A DNA stretch of 44,468 nt from Ruminococcus sp. (GCA_017405065.1 JAFRBD010000081.1:1-44468); one strand, 5' to 3'; positions 23,582 to 32,505 are shown, numbered from the stretch's first letter. The notes: generated by a model not told the origin, from the letters alone. A program made the numbers and translations.

Positions 23582-25279
23582 ATGTCTGATTATCCTTTTG
23601 AAAACTTCAATAACAGCACGCCGGAAGACAACGCTTCCGCAGCTGAGCCTGAGAGTGAGCAGAGCGCTTCTCCCGAATCCGATTATGAAAATATCTACGC
23701 GAACAGCGCCGATTACAAAGAAGCGGAACAGACGGGACACGTCAAAGCGTCCGACGAGAACCCTTATCTGAATACGGATAATGCTTCTCAGCAAGGGGGC
23801 GCGTCCGCTCCGGAGTCGTCCCGGGCGACAAATGATTACGAAGACGGCTTTTATCATCAGCGCTTTTCATCACAAACCGGTTCTCATGTGAACTATACCC
23901 GTCCTTCAGCGGGTTATGTGGATCCGCAGACGTCACAGCCCGATCCCGCGCGCTATACGGCGACCGCCGCGCCCCGCGCCTCTCAGCCGTACGAGACCCG
24001 CATTTCCTCGAGCGATCCGAAGCCCCGCAGGAGAAAGAAAAAAGGCGTCAGGATGACGAAAGGCGGTATCGCGCTTCTGTTGGTCGTATGCGTTCTTCTC
24101 GCGGGCGCGGCAGGCTTCGGCGGCAGTATCCTTGCCGCAAAGCTGAATCAGCCTCAGCTTGAAGAGACCGACAGCAACACCATGGTGATTCACAAGGTCG
24201 ATACCGAGGCGAAGGTTGCCGGTACCGAGGCGCTGGTCGATAAGACGACCGCCGAGATCACTGCAGAAGTCGCAGATACGGTAGTTGAGATCACGACTGA
24301 GGTCATGCAGACCAGCTCCTTCTACGGTCAGTATATCGCGCAGGGCGCAGGCTCCGGCGTGATCATCAGCAATGACGGCTATATTCTCACCAATAACCAT
24401 GTGATCGACGGCGCTTCCTCTATCAAGGTGACGACCCGCGGCGGCGACAGCTATGACGCAAAGCTGATCGGTACCGACGCAAAGGTGGATATCGCGGTGC
24501 TGAAGATCGAAGCGACCGACTTGCCCACCGCCGTATTCGGCGATTCCGATAAGCTGACGGTCGGCTCCAAGGCGGTCATCATCGGCAACCCGCTCGGAAC
24601 TCTTGGCGGCTCCGTGACCGAGGGTATCATCTCGGCGCTTGACCGTTCCATCGTCATCGACGACAAGACCATGCACCTGATGCAGACCGACGCGGCGATC
24701 AACCCCGGCAACTCCGGCGGCGGCATGTTCAACGGTCAGGGAGAACTCGCGGGCATCGTTGTCGCGAAGTCCTCCTCCGAGGAGATCGATAACATCGGCT
24801 TTGTCATCCCGATCAACAACGTGCTGGATATCCTCGGCGACCTCAAGGACTACGGTTATGTCCGCGGCAGAGCCGATACCGGTATGACCTTTATCGACCT
24901 GTCAAACCAGATGTACGCCTATTATTACTACGGAAATAATTCCGCCGGCGTGTATATCAGCTCCGTTGAAAACGGCTCCAACGCCGCGCAGGCGGGTTTC
25001 AAGCAGGGCGACCGCGTGATCTCCGTCGACGGTAAAGAGATCTCCGAGGCAAGCGAGATCGAATCCTTGATTTCAGAAAAATCAGCGGGAGATACCGTGA
25101 CCTTTGATCTCGAGCGCGGCGGCAGCAAGGGTACGCTGGAGCTGACGCTGCAGGAGGACGTTCCCGACGCGGTGAACAGCGGCAACAGCAGCAGCAATTC
25201 CGACAACGGCAACTCTTTCGGCAACGGCGACGGTCAGACTCCTCAGAGACCCGATCCGTTCGGCGGCCTGTTCGGCTGA
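23582..25279 (+). CDS. HtrA/DegP-type membrane-anchored serine protease with PDZ domain
   Basis: A 565-residue surface quality-control protease. A long acidic, low-complexity cytoplasmic N-terminus (1-~145) is followed by a basic stop and one transmembrane segment (about 162-187). The trypsin-like domain has its triad at H273 (LTNNHVID), D303 (KVDIAVLKI) and S378 (NPGNSGGGMF). A PDZ domain (~440-530) carries VISVDGKEI, and the tail is rich in Gly, Asn and Ser. GGAGGT lies seven bases before the start. This is the arrangement of HtrA/HtrB/YycK of Firmicutes, where it degrades misfolded exported proteins. Confidence 0.95.
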   Translation: MSDYPFENFNNSTPEDNASAAEPESEQSASPESDYENIYANSADYKEAEQTGHVKASDENPYLNTDNASQQGGASAPESSRATNDYEDGFYHQRFSSQTGSHVNYTRPSAGYVDPQTSQPDPARYTATAAPRASQPYETRISSSDPKPRRRKKKGVRMTKGGIALLLVVCVLLAGAAGFGGSILAAKLNQPQLEETDSNTMVIHKVDTEAKVAGTEALVDKTTAEITAEVADTVVEITTEVMQTSSFYGQYIAQGAGSGVIISNDGYILTNNHVIDGASSIKVTTRGGDSYDAKLIGTDAKVDIAVLKIEATDLPTAVFGDSDKLTVGSKAVIIGNPLGTLGGSVTEGIISALDRSIVIDDKTMHLMQTDAAINPGNSGGGMFNGQGELAGIVVAKSSSEEIDNIGFVIPINNVLDILGDLKDYGYVRGRADTGMTFIDLSNQMYAYYYYGNNSAGVYISSVENGSNAAQAGFKQGDRVISVDGKEISEASEIESLISEKSAGDTVTFDLERGGSKGTLELTLQEDVPDAVNSGNSSSNSDNGNSFGNGDGQTPQRPDPFGGLFG

Positions 25280-25315
25280 TCAATTGAAGCTGATTAATTG
25301 AATATGACTATATGT

Positions 25316-25344
25316 TTAAAGGGGCTGCGAAGGCAGCCCCTTTC
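25316..25344 (+). terminator. Terminator of the HtrA-like gene
   Basis: Stem AAAGGGGCTGC / GCAGCCCCTTT with a four-base loop, about 40 bases after the stop. Confidence 0.75.
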
Positions 25345-25355
25345 GCTATATATAG

Positions 25356-25389
25356 AAAAGCTCCCCTGCCAACGACAATAGCAGGGGAG
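25356..25389 (-). terminator. Terminator of murC
   Basis: A 9-base stem CTCCCCTGC / GCAGGGGAG (25361-25369, 25381-25389). On the minus strand it is followed by CTTTTC, just after the murC stop. Confidence 0.75.
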
Positions 25390-25402
25390 AGATCATTGAC
25401 GA

Positions 25403-26782
25403 TCAGTCGTCTTCTTTTTGCAGCGCCTTTAAGATCATGTTCGCGCACATGTAGACGTTGCCGCCGCCGAGGGTGATGACGAGGTCGTCCTCTTCTGCGT
25501 GCTCGACGATGTACTTCGTGATATCCTCAAAGGTATCGATGCATACGCTGCCGGGCACCTTTGCGCCGAGATCGGTGTTGTAGATGTTGTAGGTGTTGGT
25601 CTCGCGGACAGGTAAAATCTCCGAAATGATCGCGACGTCGGGGATGCTCAGCGCCTTGGCAAAGTCGTCCAGCAGCAGAGCGGTGCGGGAGAAGGTGTGC
25701 GGCTGGAACACTGCCCATACCTTCCTGAAGCCCATCTCCATCGCAGAGCTGAGGGTAGCGGTCAGCTCGGTGGGATGATGCGCGAAGTCGTCCGCTACGG
25801 TGACGCCGCCGGGTGCGCCGAGGATCTCAAAGCGTCTGTGAACGCCGGTGAACTTGCCGAGGTTCTCCGCGATCTGCGCGGGAGAGGCGCCCAGATAATG
25901 CGCGGTGGCAGCCGCCGCAAGGGCGTTGTAGATATTATGTCTGCCGGGAACCATCAGGTCGATCTCACAGAGCTTTTCGCCCTTATACATCAGGTCAAAG
26001 GTTTTATACGCGCCTTTGACGTCGCGCAGATTCGCGGCATAGTAATCGTTGGTTTTTCTGAAACCGAAGGTGATCATCGGGATCGTGACGTCCTCGATCG
26101 CGTCAAGGATGTTCTCGTCGTCGCCGTTGTAGACGATCAGCCCCGTGGTCAGGTGGCAGAATTTATTGAAGCTCTTTTTGATGTTGTCGAGCGTCTTGAA
26201 GTAGTCAAGGTGATCGGCGTCGATGTTGGTGATGACGGAGATATACGGCGTCAATTCAAGGAAGGTATCGACGTATTCGCACGCCTCACATACGATGATA
26301 TCGCTGTGACCGACGTAGCTGTTGCCGCCTAAAAACGGCAGCTTGCCGCCGATGATCGCGGAGGGATCAAAGCCGGAGCCGATCAGCGTCTGGCTGAGCA
26401 TCGCGGTAGTTGAGGTCTTGCCGTGGGTGCCTGCAACGGCGATGGAACGCTTGTAGCGGCGGGTGACGATACCGAGCATCACGCTGCGCTCGATGGCGGG
26501 GATACCCTTTTCCTCAGCTGCGACAAGCTCGGGATTGTCCTTTTTGACCGCTGCGGTATAGACGATCAGCTCGGCGCCTTCGATATTCTCCGCCTTATGT
26601 CCCATGTGTACGGGGATGCCGTAGCTGCGGATGCGGTCGAGGGTCTCGCTCTCGTTCGCGTCGGAGCCGGTCAGCTCAAAGCCCTCGCTGTGCAGGATCT
26701 CCGCCAGCGGACACATGCCGGAGCCGCCGATGCCGATGAAATGGATTCGTTTGATATGATCTAAAAGATGATCCTTGTTCAT
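25403..26782 (-). CDS. murC: UDP-N-acetylmuramate--L-alanine ligase
   Basis: It adds L-Ala to UDP-MurNAc, the first amino acid of the peptidoglycan peptide, in the cytoplasm. The 459-residue length is standard. It has the N-terminal Rossmann motif FIGIGGSGMCPLAEIL, the ATP-binding GTHGKTSTTAML, the central domain NIDADHLDYFKT, and the C-terminal domain with FTGVHRRFE and VADDFAHHPTE. It stands alone between convergent htrA and divergent rlmD, with its own promoter and terminator. Confidence 0.98.
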   Translation of the reverse strand: MNKDHLLDHIKRIHFIGIGGSGMCPLAEILHSEGFELTGSDANESETLDRIRSYGIPVHMGHKAENIEGAELIVYTAAVKKDNPELVAAEEKGIPAIERSVMLGIVTRRYKRSIAVAGTHGKTSTTAMLSQTLIGSGFDPSAIIGGKLPFLGGNSYVGHSDIIVCEACEYVDTFLELTPYISVITNIDADHLDYFKTLDNIKKSFNKFCHLTTGLIVYNGDDENILDAIEDVTIPMITFGFRKTNDYYAANLRDVKGAYKTFDLMYKGEKLCEIDLMVPGRHNIYNALAAAATAHYLGASPAQIAENLGKFTGVHRRFEILGAPGGVTVADDFAHHPTELTATLSSAMEMGFRKVWAVFQPHTFSRTALLLDDFAKALSIPDVAIISEILPVRETNTYNIYNTDLGAKVPGSVCIDTFEDITKYIVEHAEEDDLVITLGGGNVYMCANMILKALQKEDD

Positions 26783-26869
26783 AGTTTACCCCTCAATTAT
26801 GATATATGTCATTCCTTATTTTATGTATCATCGCGCAACAGGTTCAAATTCCCTAATACGCTACTCTAT

Positions 26870-26898
26870 ATCATACCACTTCAGGAAAAAAAGTGCAA
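26870..26898 (-). promoter_or_regulatory. Predicted promoter of murC
   Basis: On the minus strand, -35 TTGCAC (complement of 26893-26898), a 17-base spacer and -10 TATGAT (complement of 26870-26875). Confidence 0.65.
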
Positions 26899-26958
26899 TA
26901 GTGAAAACAAATAGTAAATCATATTTCACAATCGGAAAAATAACAAATTTGACTATTG

Positions 26959-26964
26959 TATAAT
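26959..26964 (+). promoter_or_regulatory. Possible -10 element for rlmD
   Basis: A consensus TATAAT without a good -35 lies upstream of the repeat at 27022-27175. If used, the repeat would be in the rlmD leader. No other gene signal is seen in 26783-27195. Confidence 0.35.
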
Positions 26965-27021
26965 GGATTCATAAGGTTCCCTTAAGATTGATTGCCGATC
27001 CATTCGGCGATATAGTAACGG

Positions 27022-27175
27022 CGTCATTGCGAAGCCCGAAGCCGCTCTTTCAGGAGCGGTGTCTCGAAGATGCAGGCTGCGTCAATCCCCTTGTCGGAGT
27101 TGCCGGCTGCAGTGAGTGAAAGCTTCATTCCCTCTTTGTGGGATTGCCACGGTCGCAAGCTCCCTCGCAATGACA
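27022..27175 (-). repeat. MITE-like repeat, family B, copy 2 (inverted)
   Basis: A 154-base element, the reverse complement of the copy at 8593-8745. It has the same TGTCATTGCGA-type ends (one end reads CGTCATTGCGA), a 47-base identical segment and a conserved inner hairpin with compensating base changes. It lies 20 bases before the rlmD start codon, and an open frame runs through it into rlmD, which can mislead start prediction. Confidence 0.85.
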
Positions 27176-27195
27176 GCGAATTATCAAGGTGTATT

Positions 27196-28557
27196 ATGTA
27201 CCGTAAAAACGAAATCATCGAACTGAATATCACTTCGCTGACCTCTGACGGCGACGGCGTCGGCAGGGCGGGGGAGATGGTCTTTTTCGTCCCGAATACC
27301 GCTGTCGGCGATACCGTCCGCGCTAAAGTGCTCAAGGTAAAGAAGAACGTCGTCTATGCCCGCGCTCAAGAGATCGTCACGCCCTCGCCTGATCGGATCG
27401 AAACCGATTGCCCCGTATCCTTTTCCTGCGGCGGCTGTGTGTACCGCCATATCTCCTATGAAGCGGAGTGCCGCGCCAAGCGGCAGAAGGTCGTTGACGC
27501 GGTCACGCGTATCGGTAAGCTGGACGCCTCCTTGGTCAAAGATATCATTCCCTCAGAGAATATTGACGGCTATCGCAACAAGGCGATGATCCCCGTCGGA
27601 TTGAACCGCGACGGCGAGGTCGTGATGGGTTACTATGCCCGTCACAGTCACCATATCATGCACTGCCTGTCCTGTCGGCTCTCGCCGCCCGTATTCAACG
27701 AGATCATCGAGGATGTTTACGCGTTCCTAAAGCACCGTCCCTCGCTCGTCTATACGCCGCAGAACCGAAAGGGTATCCGTCATATCTATCTGCGTTATGC
27801 CGAAACGACGGGCGACGTGATGTTCTGTATCATCGCGGGCAGCCGTCATTTTGATGGGGAAGAGGCATTGTATAATTCTTTAATAGAAAAATATCCATCA
27901 ATCAAAAGCATCGTCCTTAACGTCAACGCCGAGGACACCAACGTGATCCTCGGAAGGCATTCGTATACCGTTTACGGCAGCGATACGATCGCTGATACGC
28001 TGTGCGGTCTGCGCTTTGAGATCGCGCCCGAGGCGTTCTACCAGATCAACCGCTCTCAGGCGGAGCGCCTGTATGAAAAGGCGAAGGAGTATGCGCGTTT
28101 GAGCGGCAAAGAGACCCTGATCGATCTCTACTGCGGCGCAGGCACCATCGGTCTGAGCATGGCGGATCGATGCAAGCGCCTGATCGGCGTAGAGATCGTC
28201 CCCGAGGCGATCGAGAACGCCAAGCGCAGCGCGGAGCAGAACGGTATCAAAAACGCGCGCTTTCTCTGCGGCGACGCGGCTAAGGCGGCGGAGCAATTGC
28301 GTAAGGAGGGTATCCGTCCCGACGTTATCGTCGTTGACCCGCCGCGCAAGGGTCTGACGCCGGAGCTGATCGATACTATTGTACAGATGAAGCCCGACAG
28401 AGTCGTCTATGTTTCGTGCGATCCCGCTACATTGGCAAGGGATCTGAAGCTGTTCACCGAGCAGGATTATTCCGTAAAAGAAATAACTGCCTATGACCTC
28501 TTCCCGCGCACCGGTCATGTGGAGAGCGTGGTTATGATGTCAAGAGTTGGGAGGTAG
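27196..28557 (+). CDS. rlmD: 23S rRNA (uracil-5-)-methyltransferase, RlmD/RlmCD type
   Basis: It methylates a uridine in 23S rRNA using S-adenosylmethionine. The 453-residue protein starts at ATG 27196, with AAGGTG close upstream; the frame extends 42 residues further back, but that part is repeat sequence. It has an N-terminal TRAM domain (IIELNITSLTSDGDGVGR), iron-sulfur cysteines in DCPVSFSCGGC (C72, C78, C81) plus C157 or C160, the SAM-binding LIDLYCGAGTIGLSMA, and IVVDPPRKGL. The catalytic Cys is in VYVSCDPATLARDL. The annotation of uridine position (1939 or 747) cannot be settled by eye. Confidence 0.94.
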   Translation: MYRKNEIIELNITSLTSDGDGVGRAGEMVFFVPNTAVGDTVRAKVLKVKKNVVYARAQEIVTPSPDRIETDCPVSFSCGGCVYRHISYEAECRAKRQKVVDAVTRIGKLDASLVKDIIPSENIDGYRNKAMIPVGLNRDGEVVMGYYARHSHHIMHCLSCRLSPPVFNEIIEDVYAFLKHRPSLVYTPQNRKGIRHIYLRYAETTGDVMFCIIAGSRHFDGEEALYNSLIEKYPSIKSIVLNVNAEDTNVILGRHSYTVYGSDTIADTLCGLRFEIAPEAFYQINRSQAERLYEKAKEYARLSGKETLIDLYCGAGTIGLSMADRCKRLIGVEIVPEAIENAKRSAEQNGIKNARFLCGDAAKAAEQLRKEGIRPDVIVVDPPRKGLTPELIDTIVQMKPDRVVYVSCDPATLARDLKLFTEQDYSVKEITAYDLFPRTGHVESVVMMSRVGR

Positions 28558-28561
28558 TTTT

Positions 28562-29011
28562 ATGGAGCCGATTGTTTTTATCATTCTCTTTGTAGCCTGT
28601 GTCCCACTTGTTTTATTGATAATATTTGTACCTGTAATTAAAGATAAAAAAGCACGGAACGGTGTTACGAATTACGATACTTTTTCAAAGAACTATTCTT
28701 TTGTTTTAGATTGTAGCAAAGAGAAAGCTATTGAATTATTGTTACAAAAGAGTGTTGCCGATACTCTCAATTATTCATTTGATCAAAATTCGATGATAAT
28801 TCAATTTGAACACTTAAACGCGATTATTGAGTATCAACTTATGTTTTATACTTTTGAAAACAGAACTTTTTTAAAGGTAACGCGAATACAAATGATACAT
28901 GACAAGAGCAATATTCCGTTTATGATCAATCGCTTTTTTATAGAAAAATGTGGCGCTGAGCCCGTGGATTACCAATGTTTTAGGAGTTTAGAAAGCTCGG
29001 TAAATGAATAG
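28562..29011 (+). CDS. Hypothetical AT-rich single-pass membrane protein
   Basis: A 149-residue protein that I do not recognise. Residues 3-27 form one strongly hydrophobic segment (VFIILFVACVPLVLLIIFV) and the rest is soluble and mixed in charge. GGGAGG lies six bases upstream, overlapping the end of rlmD, and the start is four bases after the rlmD stop. The codon and base use is clearly more AT-rich than in its neighbours, and it adjoins a toxin-antitoxin pair, so it was probably acquired by transfer. Confidence 0.6.
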   Translation: MEPIVFIILFVACVPLVLLIIFVPVIKDKKARNGVTNYDTFSKNYSFVLDCSKEKAIELLLQKSVADTLNYSFDQNSMIIQFEHLNAIIEYQLMFYTFENRTFLKVTRIQMIHDKSNIPFMINRFFIEKCGAEPVDYQCFRSLESSVNE

Positions 29012-29035
29012 GGCGGCTCTTACGAACCGCCTTAA
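29011..29035. terminator. Weak hairpin between convergent genes
   Basis: GGCGG / CCGCC arms (29012-29016, 29027-29031) are followed by TTAAATATT. The stem is weak, and it may serve both strands. Confidence 0.4.
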
Positions 29036-29041
29036 ATATTA

Positions 29042-29356
29042 CTATATAATTGATTGTATATCTCTTCTGCTATAGAGGAATCGTCTGACCTCCATAACAT
29101 CGTCGATGACTACATAGAACACCGCGTAGTTATTGATGTTGATTCGGTAATATGGATGTTTGCGCTCTCTTTTGGATTGGGTCGGCTGAAAGCTCAACGG
29201 GTTATCTAACCGTTTGATAATAGCCTGCTCCGTCAGATCAATGAGTTTGAGCGCGGCTGTAGGGTTTTGCAAATCATTGGATATATAATCGACGACCTCC
29301 GCCATATCTTCATAAAAGAGAGGCAGATATCTCAGCTGAAATTTGATATCATCCAT
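29042..29356 (-). CDS. Type II toxin, RelE/ParE family
   Basis: A 104-residue basic protein with the RelE/ParE fold pattern: LRYLPLFYEDMAEVVDYI at the start, a central helix pair (NPTAALKLIDLTEQAIIKRL) and C-terminal beta strands with YYRININNYAVFYVV and VRRFLYSRRDI. RelE-type enzymes cut ribosome-bound mRNA, and ParE-type ones inhibit gyrase; which applies is not clear. It overlaps the antitoxin gene by eight bases and ends two to three residues after the RRD motif, as usual. Confidence 0.87.
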   Translation of the reverse strand: MDDIKFQLRYLPLFYEDMAEVVDYISNDLQNPTAALKLIDLTEQAIIKRLDNPLSFQPTQSKRERKHPYYRININNYAVFYVVIDDVMEVRRFLYSRRDIQSII

Positions 29357-29606
29357 TGACTCGACCTCTCAGCTTTGAAAAAACATCCTCGTGAGTCATG
29401 CGCTTGGCGGTATTCTCTGCCTGATAGTCCGCTTCGTCCAATTTCATTTCCAGCGCGTCTTTCAACTTGGAATACTGTTCGATACTCATCACGACCATCG
29501 AGCCGTACCCGTTTTTGGTCAGATAAACTTCTTCTCCGCTGAGGACGAGTTGTTCGATCTCGGGGTATTTGTTTCTTAAATCCGATACGGGTCTGATATT
29601 CAGCAT
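29349..29606 (-). CDS. Type II antitoxin, Phd/YefM family
   Basis: An 85-residue antitoxin. The N-terminus LNIRPVSDLRNKYPEIEQLVLSG and YLTKNGYGSMVVMSIEQY match the Phd/YefM DNA-binding domain. The C-terminal ~35 residues are the charged toxin-binding tail. It is first in a two-gene operon with the RelE/ParE toxin, the standard order, and probably represses its own promoter at 29637-29665. Confidence 0.88.
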   Translation of the reverse strand: MLNIRPVSDLRNKYPEIEQLVLSGEEVYLTKNGYGSMVVMSIEQYSKLKDALEMKLDEADYQAENTAKRMTHEDVFSKLRGRVNG

Positions 29607-29636
29607 AGTATTTCACCTCGCTATTATTTTATCTTT

Positions 29637-29665
29637 ATTTTATCATAATATTATCAAAGTGTCAA
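29637..29665 (-). promoter_or_regulatory. Promoter of the toxin-antitoxin operon
   Basis: On the minus strand, -35 TTGACA (complement of 29660-29665), a 17-base spacer and -10 TAAAAT (complement of 29637-29642). The spacer holds ATAATATTAT, a perfect short palindrome that could be the antitoxin operator. Confidence 0.7.
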
Positions 29666-29880
29666 GAGTGGAGGGCGAATCGGCGACTTATTACCGATGG
29701 ACATATTCCCGTGCTCAGGCAAATGGGGTAGACCTTACTCCAAGAACTGCCTTGCGGTGATGACATCTTTTTCATTGCCTCGACCCACTGCGAGAGCGTA
29801 TGCCGGATGACACGTTGTCAAGGACAATTATAAATCCGTAACAGAATTATAATCCAACGCCATACAAAGAAATTTTACAT
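29666..29880. other. Gene-free stretch
   Basis: I see no convincing gene, RNA or repeat here. A short plus-strand frame lacks any supporting signal. It may be the remnant of an inactivated gene at the edge of the toxin-antitoxin insertion. Confidence 0.4.
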
Positions 29881-29930
29881 AAAAACACGTCACAGATGTT
29901 TGTGCTGCCAAATCTGTGACGTGTTTTTTG
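29881..29930 (-). terminator. Strong terminator of the minus-strand glycosyltransferase gene
   Basis: A perfect 16-base stem (29882-29897 with 29912-29927; inner arms GTCACAGAT / ATCTGTGAC) lies about 70 bases after the stop. A- and T-runs on both sides make it work on either strand. Confidence 0.85.
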
Positions 29931-29999
29931 CGTTTTTTTGATCACGTTGTAAATGATACCCAATTCGGTGACTGCGGATAATGATGTTATTCCGGTATG

Positions 30000-31082
30000 T
30001 TATCGCTTCCTTTTGATCGTACCCTCATAGTGATTGTATATGCCGTTTTTTCCGTTCACAAGCCTGAGAATGAATATCCTCAGAATCCCGATCACCGCTC
30101 TGAACGACATTGTCCTGAGGATATACCGGCGGGTTTTGCTGTCCGATTGTTTCATCGCATAAATGCAAGTATGCGCAAAACGATCCCATAATAATCTTTT
30201 TAACTTTTTTTGATGATAGATTTTGTATTTTTTGTTCGCCTTGATGATCTGCCTGATCCACTCTTTCATTTTGACGCTGTATCCGGTAAACAAATACAGA
30301 AATTTGAAGTGGTAGGGAATGATGTCTTCCGTTAATGTGAGATGCAGCGGATCGAGCTGCTGTTGAATGATCCGATAGGCGCAGCGGCATTGTTCTTCGT
30401 ATTTCGCGGAAGAGATCGCTTCGCCGTGGTTGCGGTATTTCATCAGATACTTCTGAACATTGGTGATCTTCGCGTATTCCGAGCATGTTACCCACATACG
30501 ATAATCCTGCGCGTATCGGTAATCTTCGTCATATGTGATATCATACTGTAAAAGCAGTTTTCTGTTAAACATGGCGCCGGGGTGGAATACCGTGGGATTG
30601 TTGCTGAACAGTAAGCAGATCTTATAATAATCCATATCCGGGATCAGGGTGTTGAAATCCGAAAGAGAGGTCACTTCACCCTTATCGTCGATGAACTCAA
30701 CACAGGTACCGCATACGATCGTATCCGGATTCTCTTTCAAAAAGGCTGCCTGTTCCGCAAAACGCTCAGGGTAACATACGTCGTCGGAATCCATGCGTGC
30801 GATGAACTCGCCGCGGCAGAGCGCAAGCCCGATATTCAGCGAGCGCGCCAGTCCCATGTTTTGTTCGTTGGTGATCAGCCTGATCCTCGGATCGGAATAG
30901 GATTCGATAAAGGCGGGCGAGTCATCGGTCGATCCGTCGTCGATGATGATGAATTCAAAGTCGGTGTACGTTTGCGCCAGTACGCTGTCGATCGCCTCTT
31001 TTAAATACGGAACAGGCGTATTGAAGTTGCTCATCAAGACGGAGATAAGCCCCTTTTCCATCGGTGTTGTTTTGGGTATCAT
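30000..31082 (-). CDS. Family 2 glycosyltransferase
   Basis: A 360-residue GT-A fold transferase, probably acting on surface polysaccharide or glycolipid. It shows the N-terminal ISVLMSNFNTPVPYLKEAID, nucleotide-binding FIIIDDGSTDDSP and the metal motif ARMDSDDVCYPER. A C-terminal basic helical region (KANKKYKIYHQKKLKRL) may contact the membrane. The start at 31082 is supported by GGGAGGA six bases upstream; the frame extends 75 residues further without support. It diverges from a second GT2 gene at 31480. Donor and acceptor are unknown. Confidence 0.88.
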   Translation of the reverse strand: MIPKTTPMEKGLISVLMSNFNTPVPYLKEAIDSVLAQTYTDFEFIIIDDGSTDDSPAFIESYSDPRIRLITNEQNMGLARSLNIGLALCRGEFIARMDSDDVCYPERFAEQAAFLKENPDTIVCGTCVEFIDDKGEVTSLSDFNTLIPDMDYYKICLLFSNNPTVFHPGAMFNRKLLLQYDITYDEDYRYAQDYRMWVTCSEYAKITNVQKYLMKYRNHGEAISSAKYEEQCRCAYRIIQQQLDPLHLTLTEDIIPYHFKFLYLFTGYSVKMKEWIRQIIKANKKYKIYHQKKLKRLLWDRFAHTCIYAMKQSDSKTRRYILRTMSFRAVIGILRIFILRLVNGKNGIYNHYEGTIKRKR

Positions 31083-31479
31083 TTGTTTTCCTCCCCCGCT
31101 TGGATGACGTTCTCCGTAATCATACTGCCATTCAGTATAGTACAAATCAGCCGGGATTTCCATTATCAATTTAGATAAATATTTCGGAAAGAATTGATTG
31201 TTTATGTACGCGGATGTTGGAATTGAGGGTTTTCTCCCGTATATACAGTGATAAAAATTTTGTTGAAACAGCATAATATTGTACGAAAATTTTGTTATTC
31301 TTTCCAATAATTCTTAAACAGAAAAACATCTGCCTCGTAATGTGGTAAAATAATAAACAAAGTATCGGCGATAACAGTTATCGACAGTATCGGTCTGTTG
31401 GGCTGTTATCGCCTTTTCCACTGACCGGAAAAGAATGATTCTGATATTCTTTCCGCGGAAGTCGGCAAAACGGAGGAAC
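31083..31479. other. Divergent intergenic region between two glycosyltransferase genes
   Basis: This AT-rich region holds the starts of both divergent genes. The only strong structure is the hairpin set at 31367-31413. I could not assign a convincing promoter on either strand. Confidence 0.4.
31367..31413 (+). promoter_or_regulatory. Alternative hairpins ahead of the plus-strand glycosyltransferase (possible attenuator)
   Basis: Perfect 11-base arms GGCGATAACAG (31367-31377) and CTGTTATCGCC (31403-31413) are followed by TTTTCC. The 5' arm can instead pair locally as CGATAAC-A-GTTATCG (31369-31383). Mutually exclusive folds near a T-run suggest attenuation of the gene at 31480. Confidence 0.45.
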
Positions 31480-32505
31480 ATGGTTTTGGTTAGTGTCATT
31501 ATACCTGTTTTCAATGTAGAAAAGTATTTAGCCAAGTGTATTGACAGTGTTCTGGCACAGACATACAAGGATCTTGATATTATTCTTGTTGACGACGGCT
31601 CCACAGACTCCAGCGCGGAGATCTGTAGACGATATGTTGAAAAAGATAAGAGAATAAGATTGTTCCATACCCGCAACGGCGGGCTTTCCGCTGCGAGAGG
31701 TCTGGCGTTAGATAATCTTCTGCCTCAAAGCGAGTGGATCGCCTTTATCGACAGCGATGACTATATCGAACCCGAAATGATCGGAAATCTGTTGAGAGAC
31801 GGCGGCGGTTCATGTATTATCGAATGCGGGATCGTCAATGAGTATAAAAACAAGCAGGTCGTTGAATCGCCGAAGGCGGGAACATATGCCACACAAGAGG
31901 CTTTTGTGATGCTTCTGAACGGCAAGATCCGGAATTACGCATGGGATAAACTATATCGCAGGGAGCTGTTTCAGCATATCCATTTTCCTTTGGGAAGAAA
32001 TTATGAGGATGTGTCGGTGCAGCATTATCTCGTAGCGGCAAGTAAAAGCGTGACGATCGTAGACGGGGACTATTATCATTATTTGCGAAGAACCGGTTCT
32101 ATCACAGGTCAGCATAGGCTGAAGACCCTTTTTGATAGATGGATCGCCTATTTTGAAAGATATGAGTACTGCATGGGTATCTCGTATCTGGCTCGGGATG
32201 AGGCGACCCGGACTATCCTTTTGCGGGCTCTGTCCGGCTGTGCAGAAGCCATTTGGGAATGGTATTATCATAATCCGAAAGAGGAGAGAGCGCGCGTGAA
32301 ACCGCTTCTTCGCGGTATTTCGCGCTTTTATCGCAAGCATATGCCCTTGTTCGGCTTTTCGGGTATGAGCGCCGGAGAACGATTCATAGGAGTCCTGATC
32401 CGTTCCGACAGCAGAGCTTCTTTGATGACGGCGTATTGTGTCTTTCATCTGTATATGAAGTTGTTTCATAAAAATAAAGATGATTTGTCTCAGCTTTTTG
32501 ATTGA
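31480..32505 (+). CDS. Family 2 glycosyltransferase (capsule/exopolysaccharide type)
   Basis: A 341-residue GT2 enzyme of the EpsJ/WaaE-like kind. The start MVLVSVIIPVFNVEKYLAKC was chosen at 31480 because the conserved domain begins there and GGAGG lies just upstream, although the spacing of three is short. Motifs are LVDDGSTDSSAEIC and AFIDSDDYIEPEM (metal-binding DxD-like). The second half is helical, with an NYEDV-type acceptor motif. No polymerase, flippase or other polysaccharide genes are next to it, so this is a lone pair with the divergent GT2 at 30000-31082. Confidence 0.9.
   Translation: MVLVSVIIPVFNVEKYLAKCIDSVLAQTYKDLDIILVDDGSTDSSAEICRRYVEKDKRIRLFHTRNGGLSAARGLALDNLLPQSEWIAFIDSDDYIEPEMIGNLLRDGGGSCIIECGIVNEYKNKQVVESPKAGTYATQEAFVMLLNGKIRNYAWDKLYRRELFQHIHFPLGRNYEDVSVQHYLVAASKSVTIVDGDYYHYLRRTGSITGQHRLKTLFDRWIAYFERYEYCMGISYLARDEATRTILLRALSGCAEAIWEWYYHNPKEERARVKPLLRGISRFYRKHMPLFGFSGMSAGERFIGVLIRSDSRASLMTAYCVFHLYMKLFHKNKDDLSQLFD

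Noticed and set aside
27070-27195. Extended N-terminus of rlmD
   Set aside because: These 42 codons are repeat family B sequence. The TRAM domain begins after ATG 27196, which has its own ribosome binding site.
30000-32505. A polysaccharide biosynthesis cluster
   Set aside because: Only two divergent glycosyltransferases are present, without polymerase, flippase, or sugar-nucleotide genes.
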